Counted from the first letter of the stretch, positions 25,001 to 35,009 are shown. The stretch: 64,000 nucleotides of DNA from Hyalella azteca (GCF_000764305.2 NW_025933080.1:1-64000), one strand, 5' to 3'. Translations and numbers: made by a program. Notes: a model not told the origin generated them from the letters alone.

Positions 25001-28000
25001 GCTAAACACGTAATAAAGCTTAAAATTACCTCTATATGAAATATATCAACATTTGTACAGCAGTGACAACGAAGTTAACGATGGCAAGAATAACCACACA
25101 AAATCCAGCATATAATATTCCTGTAAAATATATTAAGTCAAAAACAGACTTCAACAAACTTAAAATTTAAAAGATGAAGATATCTGGAGGAGTTAAACGA
25201 GTGCCAGGTCAGCGAAGCTTAAGTCGAGGATCATAAGCACGTAAGTTGTCAATATTTAAATTGAAAGAAAATTAAAATTTAAACTTTTAATTAAATCACC
25301 TGTCAATGTGCCTTATGCTTACCTCCCTTAAATTGACACTAAAAAACTTAAAATTTATATATATAGCTGAGTCTAGTGAACTGGAAAAAAAAATTTTTTT
25401 TGAGGCACTGGAAGAGAATTAATTTATCACCTTCAATGTGGTTCAGAAAAAAATAATGCAATTCTCACCAGAGCAGTGAGTAACTCAATTATAAAAAATA
25501 TACTGTGTATATCAACACGAATGATAGAAAATACCTCTTAGGTTTATTTTCGTAAAGTCACGCGTCACGATTAACGCTTCGATTATATCTTTAAAATTAC
25601 ATTTGTGAAATTTTCTTAGAAATGATCCTTAGTTACTAACCGACGAATTTTTCAATAATTTGTGAACTTTTCAATTCTTAGCCTTATCTAAGGAGACAGA
25701 ATTTACACCTTTTTTCAGACGTACATGATTTCTCGGAATTTACTAATACGATGTCTTCTCATATGCACCTCAGTGCATTTGTGTTCGTTGCTTACATCTT
25801 ACCAGTGTATCTTAAAGCTAATAGTTTCAATCATAATCTTATGGAAACTCTGCAAAATTATAACATTTTTCAAAATTTCTACACGTAATTGTAGGACTTG
25901 TTATTTTAGTGATAAATTTATTGAAGTGCTGGAGCATTTACGATAGCTAAAAATTGCCATAAGTTCTGTTAGCATTATTTCCTTAAGTGAACATCTCCAA
26001 CATCGCATAATAATTTTGTAGGTTCAGTCAACATTTTTCCTAACATGATAGAATAGAATAGAAGTGTCGGCGTTGAAGAAATAGGCCCATGGCCTGTTGC
26101 CGATTCTTGAATTTTTCGTGACTTGATTCACAAGGGATCCGGCCTTTGGAACCCGATCTTTCCATAACTGACGATATCAAAGCGAGTCCAGCCTGTGCAC
26201 CATCGGATGCTTGGCCCAGCCGAACCCCGACATGAGGCTGTGGAACGCCGTCTCTCCACTGCCAACATAAATTAGCTTCAATATTTTCCGGGTTTAAATA
26301 TATCATGGGAACCGAAATATGTAGCTACTAGCTAGATACATTTTCATTTGTGATAATTCAGCAGTAGATGGACAAACACGAGGTTCATTAACTACGCAAA
26401 ACATATCATCTTGAACTGACTTATTAGTAACACTGCATCAATTGCACTGACCACAGACCTGCTAATAACACTGCATAAAATTTCCTTGATTACAAAATGT
26501 CTATGTAGTCTTATTTAATGAAGGCATGGTATTGCAGCCTGGCCCCAACATGGACACCTAAATTACAGTCATGACTTGCCTGGGCTGCTGAGCGTTGCAG
26601 TGGTACAGGTAACTGGGAATGTCCTCCTCAGCGTTGGGCAGCAGTCCGGCAAACTTGCGGGTGAGGTCAGGCCGCGCCTTCTGTAGTAGACTGGGACCTG
26701 CGACGCGTCAGAGACATCAATACATACAATATATACCATATACAATATATAGTGAACGACAGCGAGGGAGACTAAGGTAATTATTGTGACAATGAAGCAG
26801 TCATGATGTTGAGGTAATTATCATACAAAGAAGCAGTCATGATGTTGAGGTTATTATCATAACAAAGAAGCAGTCATAATGTTGAGGTCATTATCATAAC
26901 AAAGAAGCAGTCATGATGTTAAGGAAATAGTACAGGCAAGTGGACGTAAAATACGTGAAATGCGTCATAACAGATCACAAGAAATAAAAAGAACAGAAAA
27001 ATGAGAAAGAACAGAAATGTTAAAAAAACAGAATAATTGGTCATAACATGAGAAAGAATATACTGAGGTTAGGATAAATCATCCATTACATCCATAACTA
27101 AACAAAAAGCGAACGATGTGGAGCCTGTGCAATGATAACCATTTTATTATGAAGGTCGAGGAACATTGTGATGTGTGGAATCGACATAAATAAGAAAAAA
27201 ATTACAAGAGAGGCCCAAGTTCCCTGGAACTCGTCGGTCATTACGTCGGTACCGAACACATGGGGCCAGACTATCAAAAATAGTTGCGGGTTCGCAACTC
27301 CGTCAGCCAATCATTGACGGTTTCTCAAGCTAAACTTACCAATCACAGACGAGCNACTTCTAATCATAGTTCTCTTTTATTCATAAAGTTCTGTTTTAGT
27401 CATATTTCTCGTCGTAGATTTCGATATTAACAACCTTCAGTCAGATTTCACATTTTACATCTCAATACTAACAAGCTCTCAATCATATTTTTTCGAAAGT
27501 AACAACCTTTCGGACAGATTTTTCATTATAAATCTCGACATTAACAATAATTACTCAAATTTCTCATCATATTTTACGTTCGTCCCAATTCCTTCTGAAT
27601 CTTTCTTTGAAATTTTCCTAATTTTGTAATACGGCGGCATTTAGTGAGACTTCATGGTTATCTTAAACGCTCAGAATTACTTTCGAGTCTTCCTTCAGTT
27701 TACGCGATTTTCTAAAACGACGACATGTCTAGTGAGAAATATTTTAGAGAATACAACCCGGCAGATGTAGATGAAACAAATGACATAGTAGGAGGGTAAT
27801 GCACGAGTGTCTTAATCATCAGGATACTTGATGCCATCAGGATACTTGATGCCATCAGGATACTTGATGCCATCAGGATACTTGATGGCATAGGACGCGG
27901 AGTGTCCTAGAAGTGTCTTGACCCAACTGACCTCTCAGGATACTTGATGGCATAGGACGCGGAGTGTCCTAGAAGTGTCTTAACCCAACTGACCTCTCAG

Positions 28001-28168
28001 GATACTTGATGGCATAGGACGCGGCAAGGAAGCCTCCAAAAGAGTGTCCTAGGAGGATGAACTTGTCAAGTCCCATAGCCTTACGCCAGCTCTCGATGCT
28101 CGTGATGAACTGCTTCTCTGCCTTCACGGCGTCGCTGTCGAACTTCGGCCGTGAACTGCGCCCGAAAC
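15954..28168 (-). CDS. ABHD4/ABHD5-family alpha/beta hydrolase (partial; three exons recognised)
   Basis: Lipid-metabolising alpha/beta hydrolase of the ABHD4 / CGI-58 group; family members act as N-acyl-phospholipid hydrolases or lipid-droplet lipase co-factors. Recognised exons: 28168-27994 ([13 protein letters not shown], then [21 protein letters not shown]), 26697-26580 ([19 protein letters not shown], then [11 protein letters not shown]) and 16026-15954 ([18 protein letters not shown] with the catalytic His). The nucleophile elbow GHSFGG keeps Ser; vertebrate ABHD5 has Asn here. The exon for the PWGFP region between the first two exons, the IYG...SWID exon, the first exon(s) and the terminal one were not found. 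A lone N at about 27355 marks a doubtful assembly join in one of these gaps. Exons interleave with SMPD2 on the other strand. Confidence 0.8.
16016..16215 (-). repeat. 103-bp tandem duplication at the ABHD acceptor
   Basis: The stretch from GCAGAACCTG through GAATATTGTGGTTTAAACGA to ACTAAGTTAGA occurs twice, starting at about 16020 and 16123. Each copy contains, on the - strand, a CAG followed by GTTCTGC, so the splice acceptor with the first bases of the exon is duplicated. Confidence 0.85.
16590..16866. repeat. Palindromic tandem repeat (TGTAGAGCAT...ATGCTCTAC)
   Basis: Roughly five imperfect units alternate TAGAGCAT and ATGCTCTA with CGAACGTTC and TACATT in between. Each unit can fold on itself. 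Two 56-bp units near 16745-16860 are almost identical. The array runs right up to the SMPD2 exon 7 acceptor region. Confidence 0.75.
16872..16924 (+). CDS. SMPD2: SMPD2 exon 7 ([17 protein letters not shown])
   Basis: The catalytic SDHEAV motif with its His is the C-terminal end of the phosphodiesterase domain. The donor is CACG then GTGAGC, and joining to 18531 gives [11 protein letters not shown] in frame. The acceptor is less certain: the in-frame reading extends upstream as TYSFSD, but the palindromic repeat takes over a few bases further 5'. CTACAG at 16866-16871 is the nearest AG. Confidence 0.8.
16965..17240 (+). repeat. Tandem partial copies of SMPD2 exon 7 and its donor
   Basis: The junction ACCAGGAAGCACG followed by GT is present four times: the real one (donor at 16925) and copies with donors at 16985, 17118 and 17178. 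The copy ending at 17117 keeps [14 protein letters not shown] but has lost the SD part. Intron sequence between copies (TAATTATTATATA and the AGCTAGTTGAACTT phrase) is also repeated. Confidence 0.85.
17455..17890. repeat. Direct tandem duplication of about 213 bp
   Basis: The segment beginning AAATATTCGTGAATTTTCTT occurs at about 17461 and again at about 17674 with only a few differences (for example GGGGGCCAAT versus GGGGGTCAAT). It lies in the SMPD2 intron. Immediately after it, at 17930-18000, the motif AAAACGCTAGTT is repeated. Confidence 0.85.
18531..19090 (+). CDS. SMPD2: SMPD2 terminal exon with two membrane segments
   Basis: After a TTAATTGCAG acceptor, 185 residues end at TGA. A hydrophilic linker (about 90 residues) with an [16 protein letters not shown] amphipathic stretch is followed by two hydrophobic spans: [20 protein letters not shown] and [20 protein letters not shown]. 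They are separated by only about ten residues, as in SMPD2-type enzymes that are anchored in the ER or nuclear membrane. The cytosolic tail ends RRSGNDK. Confidence 0.85.
19091..26039. other. Long non-coding stretch (SMPD2 3' flank, ABHD intron)
   Basis: About 7 kb without a recognisable exon on either strand; one tRNA-like fragment lies at 21541-21600. At least one ABHD exon (IYG...SWID region) should lie between 26579 and 16027 on the - strand, but I could not identify it. The small ORFs look like chance openings. Confidence 0.5.
21541..21605 (+). repeat. tRNA-like SINE fragment
   Basis: GGCGGAGTGGTTAGAGCGTT is a good A-box-like tRNA 5' half (resembling tRNA-Ser/Leu). CTGACCGCCAGCAG follows in the anticodon-arm position, but the expected B box is decayed. 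It is probably a SINE remnant rather than a functional tRNA gene. Confidence 0.4.
26040..26260 (-). mobile_element. 3' end of a CR1-like non-LTR element
   Basis: On the - strand: ...[40 protein letters not shown], ending in an ATTCT-type tail (plus strand AGAATAGAATAGAAG). The same 3' end lies at 39390-39508, inside the mariner. A diverged relative lies at 57205-57350. Confidence 0.7.
26580..26697 (-). CDS. ABHD4/5 exon with YLYHCN motif and GC donor
   Basis: Encodes [17 protein letters not shown] then [16 protein letters not shown]; the YxYHCN block is diagnostic of the ABHD4/5 group. The acceptor is CAG before GTCCC. The 3' end is CCCAG followed by GCAAGT, a GC-type 5' splice site with otherwise perfect consensus. 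Confidence 0.85.
26760..26935. repeat. Four tandem copies of a ~41-bp unit
   Basis: Units contain AAGAAGCAGTCATGATGTTG followed by AGGTNATTATCATAACA. The array is intronic with respect to the ABHD gene. Confidence 0.8.
27260..27365. repeat. Diverged MITE, family 3 (fragment), with an N base
   Basis: Shares TCAGCCAATCATTGACGG and CCAATCA with the family 3 MITEs at 29033 and 30172. A single N at about 27355 marks a doubtful assembly join. Confidence 0.6.
27810..28168 (-). CDS. ABHD4/5 nucleophile-elbow exon (27994-28168) and its tandemly repeated donor end
   Basis: The true exon is 28168-27994, starting in phase after a GTGCAG acceptor and ending AAGTATCCTGAGAG before GTCAGT. It encodes [39 protein letters not shown] and [12 protein letters not shown]; Ser of GHSFGG is the nucleophile. 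Beyond the donor, a 62-bp unit with the exon end and donor is repeated (copy exon-end at 27932). Then about four 21-bp units containing ATCAAGTATCCTGATG (- strand) follow at 27815-27895. Confidence 0.85.
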
Positions 28169-28199
28169 CTGCACGCAAAAGCTTGAATGTTTAATATTG

Positions 28200-29030
28200 T
28201 TTTGATATATTGTTTGTTTAATATTGTTCTTTGCTCTTGTTGCATGCAAGTTTCTGTGACGACTACAGGATTATCGGAGAGAGTAGCCAGAGTGAAGTGT
28301 TATTGGTATCATTTTTTTTTTGTTCTGAAGCAAAGATGAGACAGAGGAAAGCAAAATTCATATAAATTAATGATTAATTCATACATTTATTTCAATCATT
28401 TATTTATTTTCAATTCACAGCAGATTTCATAGATTCAAAAGTAATTTATAAACTTTTCACACATATAATTTAACATTCGATTACCTCTTCTTATGAATGT
28501 TTGACGCTGCAGCACTGCTTGCAATAATTCGAGTGAACAATCAAGAACATAACACGAAATGTACATCGTCAATGCGTAATATAAACTAGAATAACACATC
28601 AAGTCGCAGTCGTTGTTAGTAAGGTTGGTGCAGCAGCCAAAACGCGCATAAAAAATACTTCATTTGGATGCTTGTAAGAATTCTGAACAGCTGGCTAAAA
28701 AGAATCAAGAAAAAATGCTTATTGATGAGCCGGTTAGCACCAAACCGGAAAAACAAAATGAATTTTGTTAAAAAGCCTTCAGATCTAATAAGGTTTATCT
28801 GCCTAAAAAAGTGGACGTTCTCTTTTCCGCACGCACCCAGAATCGATTGAGGTAAACACGAAAAAAATGAGTAGGGGAAGCCCAAGCTAGTGGCAGCCTA
28901 GGGCGTCGCGGGACCGGAGGTGCAAGGTTACAGGAGATGTCTAGGGACAAGTTTTTCAGGACAAATTAGCTCCTGTTACGCGCTGTGCATGAGCGGTATT
29001 GCAGGGAGTCACTACAGTCGTAGGCGAAAC
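28200..29030. other. Non-coding stretch
   Basis: No recognised exon. The first exon(s) of the ABHD gene should lie at or beyond this region on the - strand, but no signal was identified. Confidence 0.4.
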
Positions 29031-29032
29031 TC

Positions 29033-29177
29033 AGGACCTATACTTTCAAAAAAAGTTAATAGATCGTAAGTTTATCAGCCAATCTTTGACGGTCTTTCTA
29101 GCAAAATCCACCAATCATAGACAAGAAAATAGAGCGTAAGTAATTACGTTCACTTAACAAATTTTGAAAGTATGGCC
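29033..29177. mobile_element. MITE, family 3, copy A
   Basis: About 145 bp with inverted ends CTATACTTTCAAAA and TTTTGAAAGTATGGCC. The interior contains CAGCCAATCTTTGACGG and CACCAATCATAGACAAG. Sister copies are at 30172-30318 and 51166-51311 (the latter inverted). There is no ORF. Confidence 0.85.
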
Positions 29178-29192
29178 CCAGGACCTTAAGAT

Positions 29193-29501
29193 GTGTGTAT
29201 GTAATTGCCCATCCTGGTAGTGGCAACTAGGTAAGGGAGGGGGTGATATAGGTCAGTTTTTCCGGGGCACCAATGCCACTGGTAGTTCTACGACCATCAC
29301 TGACTCGCTAGCCCGCCAGAACCATTTGATTGCATTACACAATACCCTGGACAAGTCAGGTACTTATTTATCAACCAGAGTTGAATGAATGGATGAATTG
29401 ACCATGAGCTGAGCTTCCCGGTAGAACTTGTCCTCAGTGGGACTCGAACCCGGGAGCTGGGTGCGAGAGACTGAGTCTCTCACCACTGCACCACCACAGC
29501 T
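29193..29501 (-). repeat. tRNA-derived SINE with 14-bp target-site duplication
   Basis: On the - strand the head has an A box (GTGGTGCAGTGGTGAGA) and a perfect B box (GGGTTCGAGTCCC, 29439-29452). It is flanked by the 14-bp direct repeat CAGGACCTTAAGAT at 29179-29192 and 29502-29515. The element is about 309 bp, with a tRNA head and an unrelated body, and looks well preserved. Confidence 0.85.
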
Positions 29502-29619
29502 CAGGACCTTAAGATCCCTTCAGGTAACATGTACCCAGAGTTCGTTTAGGGACACCAACCCAAGGTCATGCATGAATGCACCACCCCTTGACGGCTAATA
29601 AGAGTGGCCCACCAGCGAC

Positions 29620-29705
29620 ACAGAGAAATGAAGTGAGCTTCCCAAGGCTCGAACCCACGACTCGTCTCATCTCGGTGGTGCTACCACTGCTCAACAGTGT
29701 GCACC
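29620..29705 (-). repeat. tRNA-derived SINE head
   Basis: On the - strand, GAGCAGTGGTAGCACCACC (A box) and GTGGGTTCGAGCCTTGG (B box) are correctly spaced for a Pol III promoter. The body is not delimited. Confidence 0.65.
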
Positions 29706-30171
29706 GAAATGTTTTGTCGATTCATCAGTCAGACAAACACATTCAATATAATAGAGCACGATACCACAATTACCACAGCGTCAGAATCATGAATTATTTT
29801 CGACGCGGTAATTCAAGACAAGCAAGATAAGCGTCAGCGTGAACGAAGATGTCCTGACCTACCATCACAAGAAAGATTTAAACTGGAATAAAAAATATAG
29901 TTAAATAATGACATTTATTTCCAACGCATTTTAATTTGAATATTTAATTAGGTCGTATGTGACTACTAAATAATAACCCAAGGAACGCAGAACTCCAATG
30001 GAGCTCGGTCGAATCCACCGCAATAAAATCTAACAATAAAATTAATCGCCTAAGATTAAAATTCCTTCCTAAGCCGCATCATGGCGCCTCTCTACACCGC
30101 CACTGACACCGGCTCATAGGCTGTATAGGAGGCCTCCACTCAAGGTCGACATGTGCGAGAACATCCCATCA

Positions 30172-30318
30172 AGGCCTATACTTTCAAAAAAAAAATTAAG
30201 AGATCGTAAGTTCATCAGCTAATCATTGACGGCCTTTCAAGCAAAATCCACCAATCATAGACAAGAATATAGAGCGTAAGTACTTACGTTCACTTAGCGA
30301 GTTTTGAAAGTATGGCCC
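30172..30318. mobile_element. MITE, family 3, copy B
   Basis: Same ends (GCCTATACTTTCAAAA ... TTTTGAAAGTATGGCCC) and same interior as copy A at 29033; no ORF. Confidence 0.85.
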
Positions 30319-30430
30319 TAGTCATGACTTGATTACCGTTTCAATGATGCACGAAAAATAAACATAGCCATTCCCGCCTGCATAATTCGCAATTAAATCG
30401 AGCTATTGATAAAAAAATGTAATGTAAGTC

Positions 30431-30560
30431 AGTACTCACTGCAGCGAGTGACAGCGCGAATTTTCTCGTCGACGAAAACCTGAAGACACGGACGGACGGA
30501 CAGACGTACATGGCGAGCACAATAGTGCATTTTTCCCATAAATGAGAAAATGCGCTAAAA
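30431..30560 (-). mobile_element. MITE, family 1
   Basis: Begins CAGTACTCACTGCAGCGAGT, contains TCGTCGACGAAAACCTGAAG and a GGACGGACGGACAG run, and ends CATAAATGAGAAAATGCGCT. It is inverted relative to the copy at 11298. Confidence 0.85.
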
Positions 30561-31679
30561 AGGTAATTTCCGTTACTATACGATGTAACTGCAGCATAGG
30601 CTGATCTAAAATCATTATATAAGGTACATGTACTTTCTCGCTTCTGCTACGTAACTGTATAGCGTAGACTGACCACCAACAATTTCATCAAGTATATAAG
30701 TGCTTTCCCGTTACTACGATGTAACTGTCGCACTGATTTAAACTGTAAAATTTTATTCAAAACACTTCACTCACATATAACGAATGCCTGATTTACTACG
30801 GGATTCGATGGCTGTGGGTGCGAAGCAAATTTTGATCAATCAAATTGATCTTAATTGATCAAAATTGAGATCAATGATTGAAAAAATGCTACATCTGCTA
30901 TACCTCTCAGTCCATATATCAATCCACCAGATAACGGCTCAGCTGTGCGATAACATTCAGTGATAAGAAGGTGATCGAGCACCACCGATTTCACAAATAT
31001 TCTGGCGTTGTTCAGCTTTATCTTGAAGTTTATTATTTGAGAATTCATCCCTGTATCGTTATGGTCGCTGGACGCATTCGAGAATTGGAACCATGCAAGG
31101 AGGAATTGGAATTAAGGAGGCTACAACGGCCATTAATGCATTTAAAGTAATGTTACCACATAAATTCGAATGGATCAGATGATTAATTGCTGAATTCCAT
31201 GATTGATCTTAATACATCTAATTGGTGCTTAAAAGCATCACTAAAACCACTATCAGAAATCAGAACAAAATCAATCAATCATCGAACAGACAATCAATAA
31301 CGTATGCGCATAGTACAAGAATTATTGAGAAAATCATGGTAAAAAATGAAAATAAAAATAGAAACTAGAACAATATGGGATAGAAAAGTTACTAAATGAA
31401 AGAGCTTCGATAATAAATGCAAAAAAACTCTTATACATCAAAATTTGAATAGGTACTGAACTGAAGTCCTAAACATAGGTTCAGTTTAATTGTAAGCGCC
31501 AGCCATATTCATGCCAGGTACATGAAAAGTCCGTTGAAAGAAAACAATCTTCATCTCGAACAGAAATAAGCTGATAAGATCAAGATGTATCCTAAATACT
31601 CGAGTGCTCAGCGTTCACAATCAAGTTATGCAGAGAGCCTGATTATTTCGTCATGAGCAAACAACACAATTAACAAAAA
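30561..31679. other. Non-coding stretch
   Basis: AT-rich. At 30830-30875 GATCAAT and its complement are repeated in a small inverted cluster. No gene is seen. Confidence 0.4.
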
Positions 31680-31832
31680 ATATAACTCAGTACTCACTGC
31701 AGTGAGTGACACAGAGCCCATTATATCGTCGACGAAAACTTGAGGTCACGGACGGACGGACAGACAGACAGACAGACGGACATGGCGAGCAGAATAGTGC
31801 ATTTTTTTCATAAATGAGAAAATGCGCTAAAA
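31680..31832 (-). mobile_element. MITE, family 1
   Basis: The same structure as at 30431, with an expanded CAGACAGACAGACAGACGGA run; ends CATAAATGAGAAAATGCGCT. Confidence 0.85.
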
Positions 31833-32039
31833 ATGGAGAAACATGCGAGCTGTATGAGGTTGATCGCTGTTGTTATTGACACGACTACAGCAGCTGTTAG
31901 CGCTGCATGACACGAGCAGATAATTGAAACGTACCTCATAATCTTATTATATACGACAAATTGAATCAAAACTCGTCAAGCTTCTGTATATTTGTCGAAG
32001 TTTAGTTTTGTGTGTAAGTGTTAGAAGCCTGGCACTGTA

Positions 32040-32345
32040 AAAATATTATAGGGGCTGTCCGAGCGCGAATACACTTAATGTGCCTTTGACTTGAAGAATT
32101 TATTCCTAGTGGGAGAATAGTTAAAAACTGGGATAGCAGGACTGGACAAAAAATTTTAATTTAATTTAAAAATAAGTATCTATTATTTTAATAAGAAATG
32201 AGAGCCGAATGGGAATTCTATGTTCTATGTAAAATATGGGCTACAACGGTTCTTATTGTACTTTGCATCCAATAGCTTTATTATTATTATTAATCAACGG
32301 GATTCGGCATAAAGAGATTCTGAAACTGCAGGGATCACTGATGAT
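32040..32345 (+). repeat. Dispersed repeat, unknown family
   Basis: Starts GGGGCTGTCCGAGCGCGAAT and ends near GGGCAACGCCCGAATAACCTG. It resembles 33858-34275 (GAGGGCTGTTCGGTCACG; later CAAATGGGACTTCTATGTTC and AACGGGATTC). The two are clearly related but diverged, and neither has an ORF. Confidence 0.6.
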
Positions 32346-33105
32346 GGGCAACGCCCGAATAACCTGCTTGTAAATCATATGATAATTTGTCCGAAAGCGA
32401 TACTACAAAATCGAAAAAAAACATTGAAATGATCACAGTTTTAATTAGAATTAAATCTTAATTTTTGAATACCCCCTAAGTAATCTTTAAGCTTTAATTT
32501 CTTTTAAGGCGTGTTATTTGCATTGCAGCAAATAGAAAATGAATGGCAAGCTACGATTTTTATTCTCAAAAGCGCATTCAATTTTATTACGTATCTCACA
32601 AGCAAGAATTCGTACACGAAACATCTTGTGTTCGCATGTATAATTGTGAGTGAACATTTCAAGTCAAGCGATACATTAAACTACCCAATTATTCTTACCT
32701 TGAATAAAAAAGAACGCTGTATCACCCTCGGACATTTCTATCAGAGCTTATCAATCCGACGGAGAGGACTTTGACACCGAAATGTAATCACGAATAGACT
32801 TTTGCCAGTCATTAAACTCAGTAAAAACCAATCTCATGGACCTTAATAATATAATAATAACCAGGCATCCAGGATACCTATACCTTGATATTCAAATAAT
32901 AAGTCTTAGCAGGCAGAGGGTGACGATGCAATTTTATGTTAACAATACAAACGGAAAGTTGAAAGTCACGCAATTTGCGGGAATGAATATCTAAATATCA
33001 AGCTTGAGATAGGAATGCTGCAAGTCTCAATTGAATCAAGATCGTATACAATCACATGAACCATACCAACTAACTTAAGAATCGTACCTACATCACGGCA
33101 GAGGC
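32346..33105. other. Non-coding stretch
   Basis: No recognised exon, RNA or repeat. Confidence 0.4.
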
Positions 33106-33109
33106 TAAG

Positions 33110-33229
33110 GCTAAGCTAGGTCTCAACTATATATCGATGGCATAGACACATGCTAAGCCTCACCTAGTATATCGATGGCATAGATGCTAAGTCTCACCTA
33201 GTATATCGATGGCATAGACATGCTAAGCC
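33110..33229. repeat. Three tandem copies of a ~39-bp unit
   Basis: Unit: CTCACCTAGTATATCGATGG followed by CATAGACACATGCTAAG. The array is cut off by the adapter sequence at 33230. Confidence 0.8.
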
Positions 33230-33267
33230 CTGTCTCTTATACACATCTAGATGTGTATAAGAGACAG
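33230..33267. other. Nextera mate-pair junction adapter (assembly artefact)
   Basis: Contains the 19-bp Tn5 mosaic end CTGTCTCTTATACACATCT followed directly by its reverse complement, 38 bases in total. This is the known circularisation junction of Nextera mate-pair libraries and not genomic DNA. It joins two different tandem arrays, so the sequence on either side may not be contiguous in the genome. Confidence 0.97.
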
Positions 33268-33630
33268 TAAGATACGTAATACTAGGTACGTAATGCTATA
33301 GATACGTAATACTAGGTACGTAATACTATAGATACGTAATACTAGGTACGTAATGCTATAGATACATAATACTAGGTACGTAATGCTATAGATACGTAAT
33401 ACTAGGTATGTAAGACTAGAGTACGTAATGCTAGACACGTAATGCTATAGATACGTAATACTAGGTATGTAATACTAGAGTACGTAATACTAGGTACGTA
33501 ATACTATAGATACGTAATGCTATAGATACTTAATACTATAGATACGTAATACTAAGTATGTAATACTAGATACATAATACTAGATACGAATACTAGATAC
33601 GTAATACTAGATACGAATACTAGATACGTA
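33268..33630. repeat. Minisatellite, ~16-bp unit (GATACGTAATACTAG)
   Basis: More than twenty imperfect copies of GTACGTAATACTAG / GATACGTAATGCTATA. The open frame on the - strand encodes only a repeated YSITYLVLR-like string and is a by-product of the repeat. Confidence 0.95.
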
Positions 33631-33857
33631 AGAACGTATCTAGTCTTTAATCGAATCGCACAGCATTCTAACAAAATCAAGACCGTATGATAACCGTCCT
33701 CGTTTCACAGTGTCGTTTCAATTGTACTGAGAAAGCAAACTGAACTCGAACAACAGAACAAACTTTGCTAAACTATACCATTATAATCCTTTTAATTATA
33801 TTAAATATAATCTTATAAAGATTTTTTGAAGTTTGTGCGTTTGTCACGTAAATATTT

Positions 33858-34275
33858 AGAGGGCTGTTCGGTCACGTATCCACGATATATATCATGTCGC
33901 GATATAGTACCTGAACCTGAAAATTCATTCTTTATGGGATAACAGCGAGGTACTCCAAACTGGAAAATAAATTGGATGAAAGACCTTATTTTTTTTATAA
34001 CGAGGTACTACTAAACTAGGAGAGAATTATTGGATCGAAAAGTGAACTATTAATTTTAAATTTAAATTGCATATACTCTTATAACTTCAATTTAAAAAAC
34101 ATAAAATAATTATTTTAAACTTTAAACGAGAGTCAAATGGGACTTCTATGTTCAATTTGAGTTTGAACGGGTCTTTCTTTAATTTACATATATAAACTTA
34201 ATTATTATTATTTAACGGGATTCTAAATTTGTAGATTATCGATCCTAGCAACGCGGGGCAAGCCTGCTAGTTTTC
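33858..34275 (+). repeat. Dispersed repeat, second copy of the 32040 family
   Basis: Shares the start (GGGCTGTTCGG), the internal GAGAGTCAAATGGGACTTCT and the AACGGGATTC tail with 32040-32345. Confidence 0.6.
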
Positions 34276-34814
34276 TACTAGTACCGCTAACCGTGAATAA
34301 TTTCGATTCAAATTACCGTACAGGAACATGATTCTAATAAATGATCTAATTACTCTTCATAATATACTGGATGCTTGGATCCTTTATCAAAACAAAAACT
34401 TGACGTCAAGAAATAGAACACGAATTAGTTTTCATTGGTATTGATAGAGAAATATTTTGCGTAAGGATGCACGCAATTTTCACAAGGATATTCATAAAAC
34501 AGCAACGCGATTCAGATACAAAACTCCTTCGCGTGTTCCGAACCTAGTCGAAAATTAATAAACTGGTAAGGTGCATCTTCAATTTTAATAAGCAAAGCAG
34601 CTTTATTGACTTTTAGAACTTAGAAACTATTTATTTGAACCTGACGTTCAAGTGGCAGGTAAAGTAACCGTGTTTCGAGTGGTCTATCATCAGAAGATTC
34701 TTTATAGGCCGACGTCATCAGTAACATCACGCCACCTTCAACGTGTTCACGTCACAGCGTTCACGACGCACATATAACTCACGAATAGCGTTCAGTTGAT
34801 GAGCTTATGAAGAA

Positions 34815-35008
34815 GCTCAGAGTGAAATGTACAGAGGTGGGCAGTAAGGCGCTACAAATAGCGGCCGCTACATTTTCAGTAGCGGTAGCGGCGCTACATT
34901 TTAAGCAATGTAGCGATAGCGGTAGCGCCCGCTACATTTAGAGCATGTAGCGGTAGCGGTAGCGGCCGCTACATTTCAAAGCAGCGCTGCCCAGCTCAGA
35001 GTGAAATG
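34815..35008. mobile_element. Palindromic hAT-like MITE with 17-bp flanking direct repeat
   Basis: A core rich in GTAGCGGTAGCGG and GCCGCTACATTT forms a long imperfect palindrome between TGGGCAG and CTGCCCA. The 17-bp AGCTCAGAGTGAAATGT lies directly on both sides. The TGGGCAGT / GCGCTGCCCA ends with an inner TAGCGGCCGCTACA are typical of small hAT-related elements. Confidence 0.65.
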
Positions 35009-35009
35009 T

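Noticed and set aside
27098..27310. ABHD exon on the - strand (frame with [13 protein letters not shown])
   Set aside because: Does not match the expected PWGFP region and overlaps a diverged MITE with an N.
29396..29508. Functional tRNA gene on the - strand
   Set aside because: A and B boxes are good but no full cloverleaf forms, and the 14-bp target-site duplication shows a SINE.
33247..33438. Open frame of repeated ITYLVLRIYS units, resembling a repeat protein
   Set aside because: It is only the translation of the 16-bp minisatellite and begins in the sequencing adapter.
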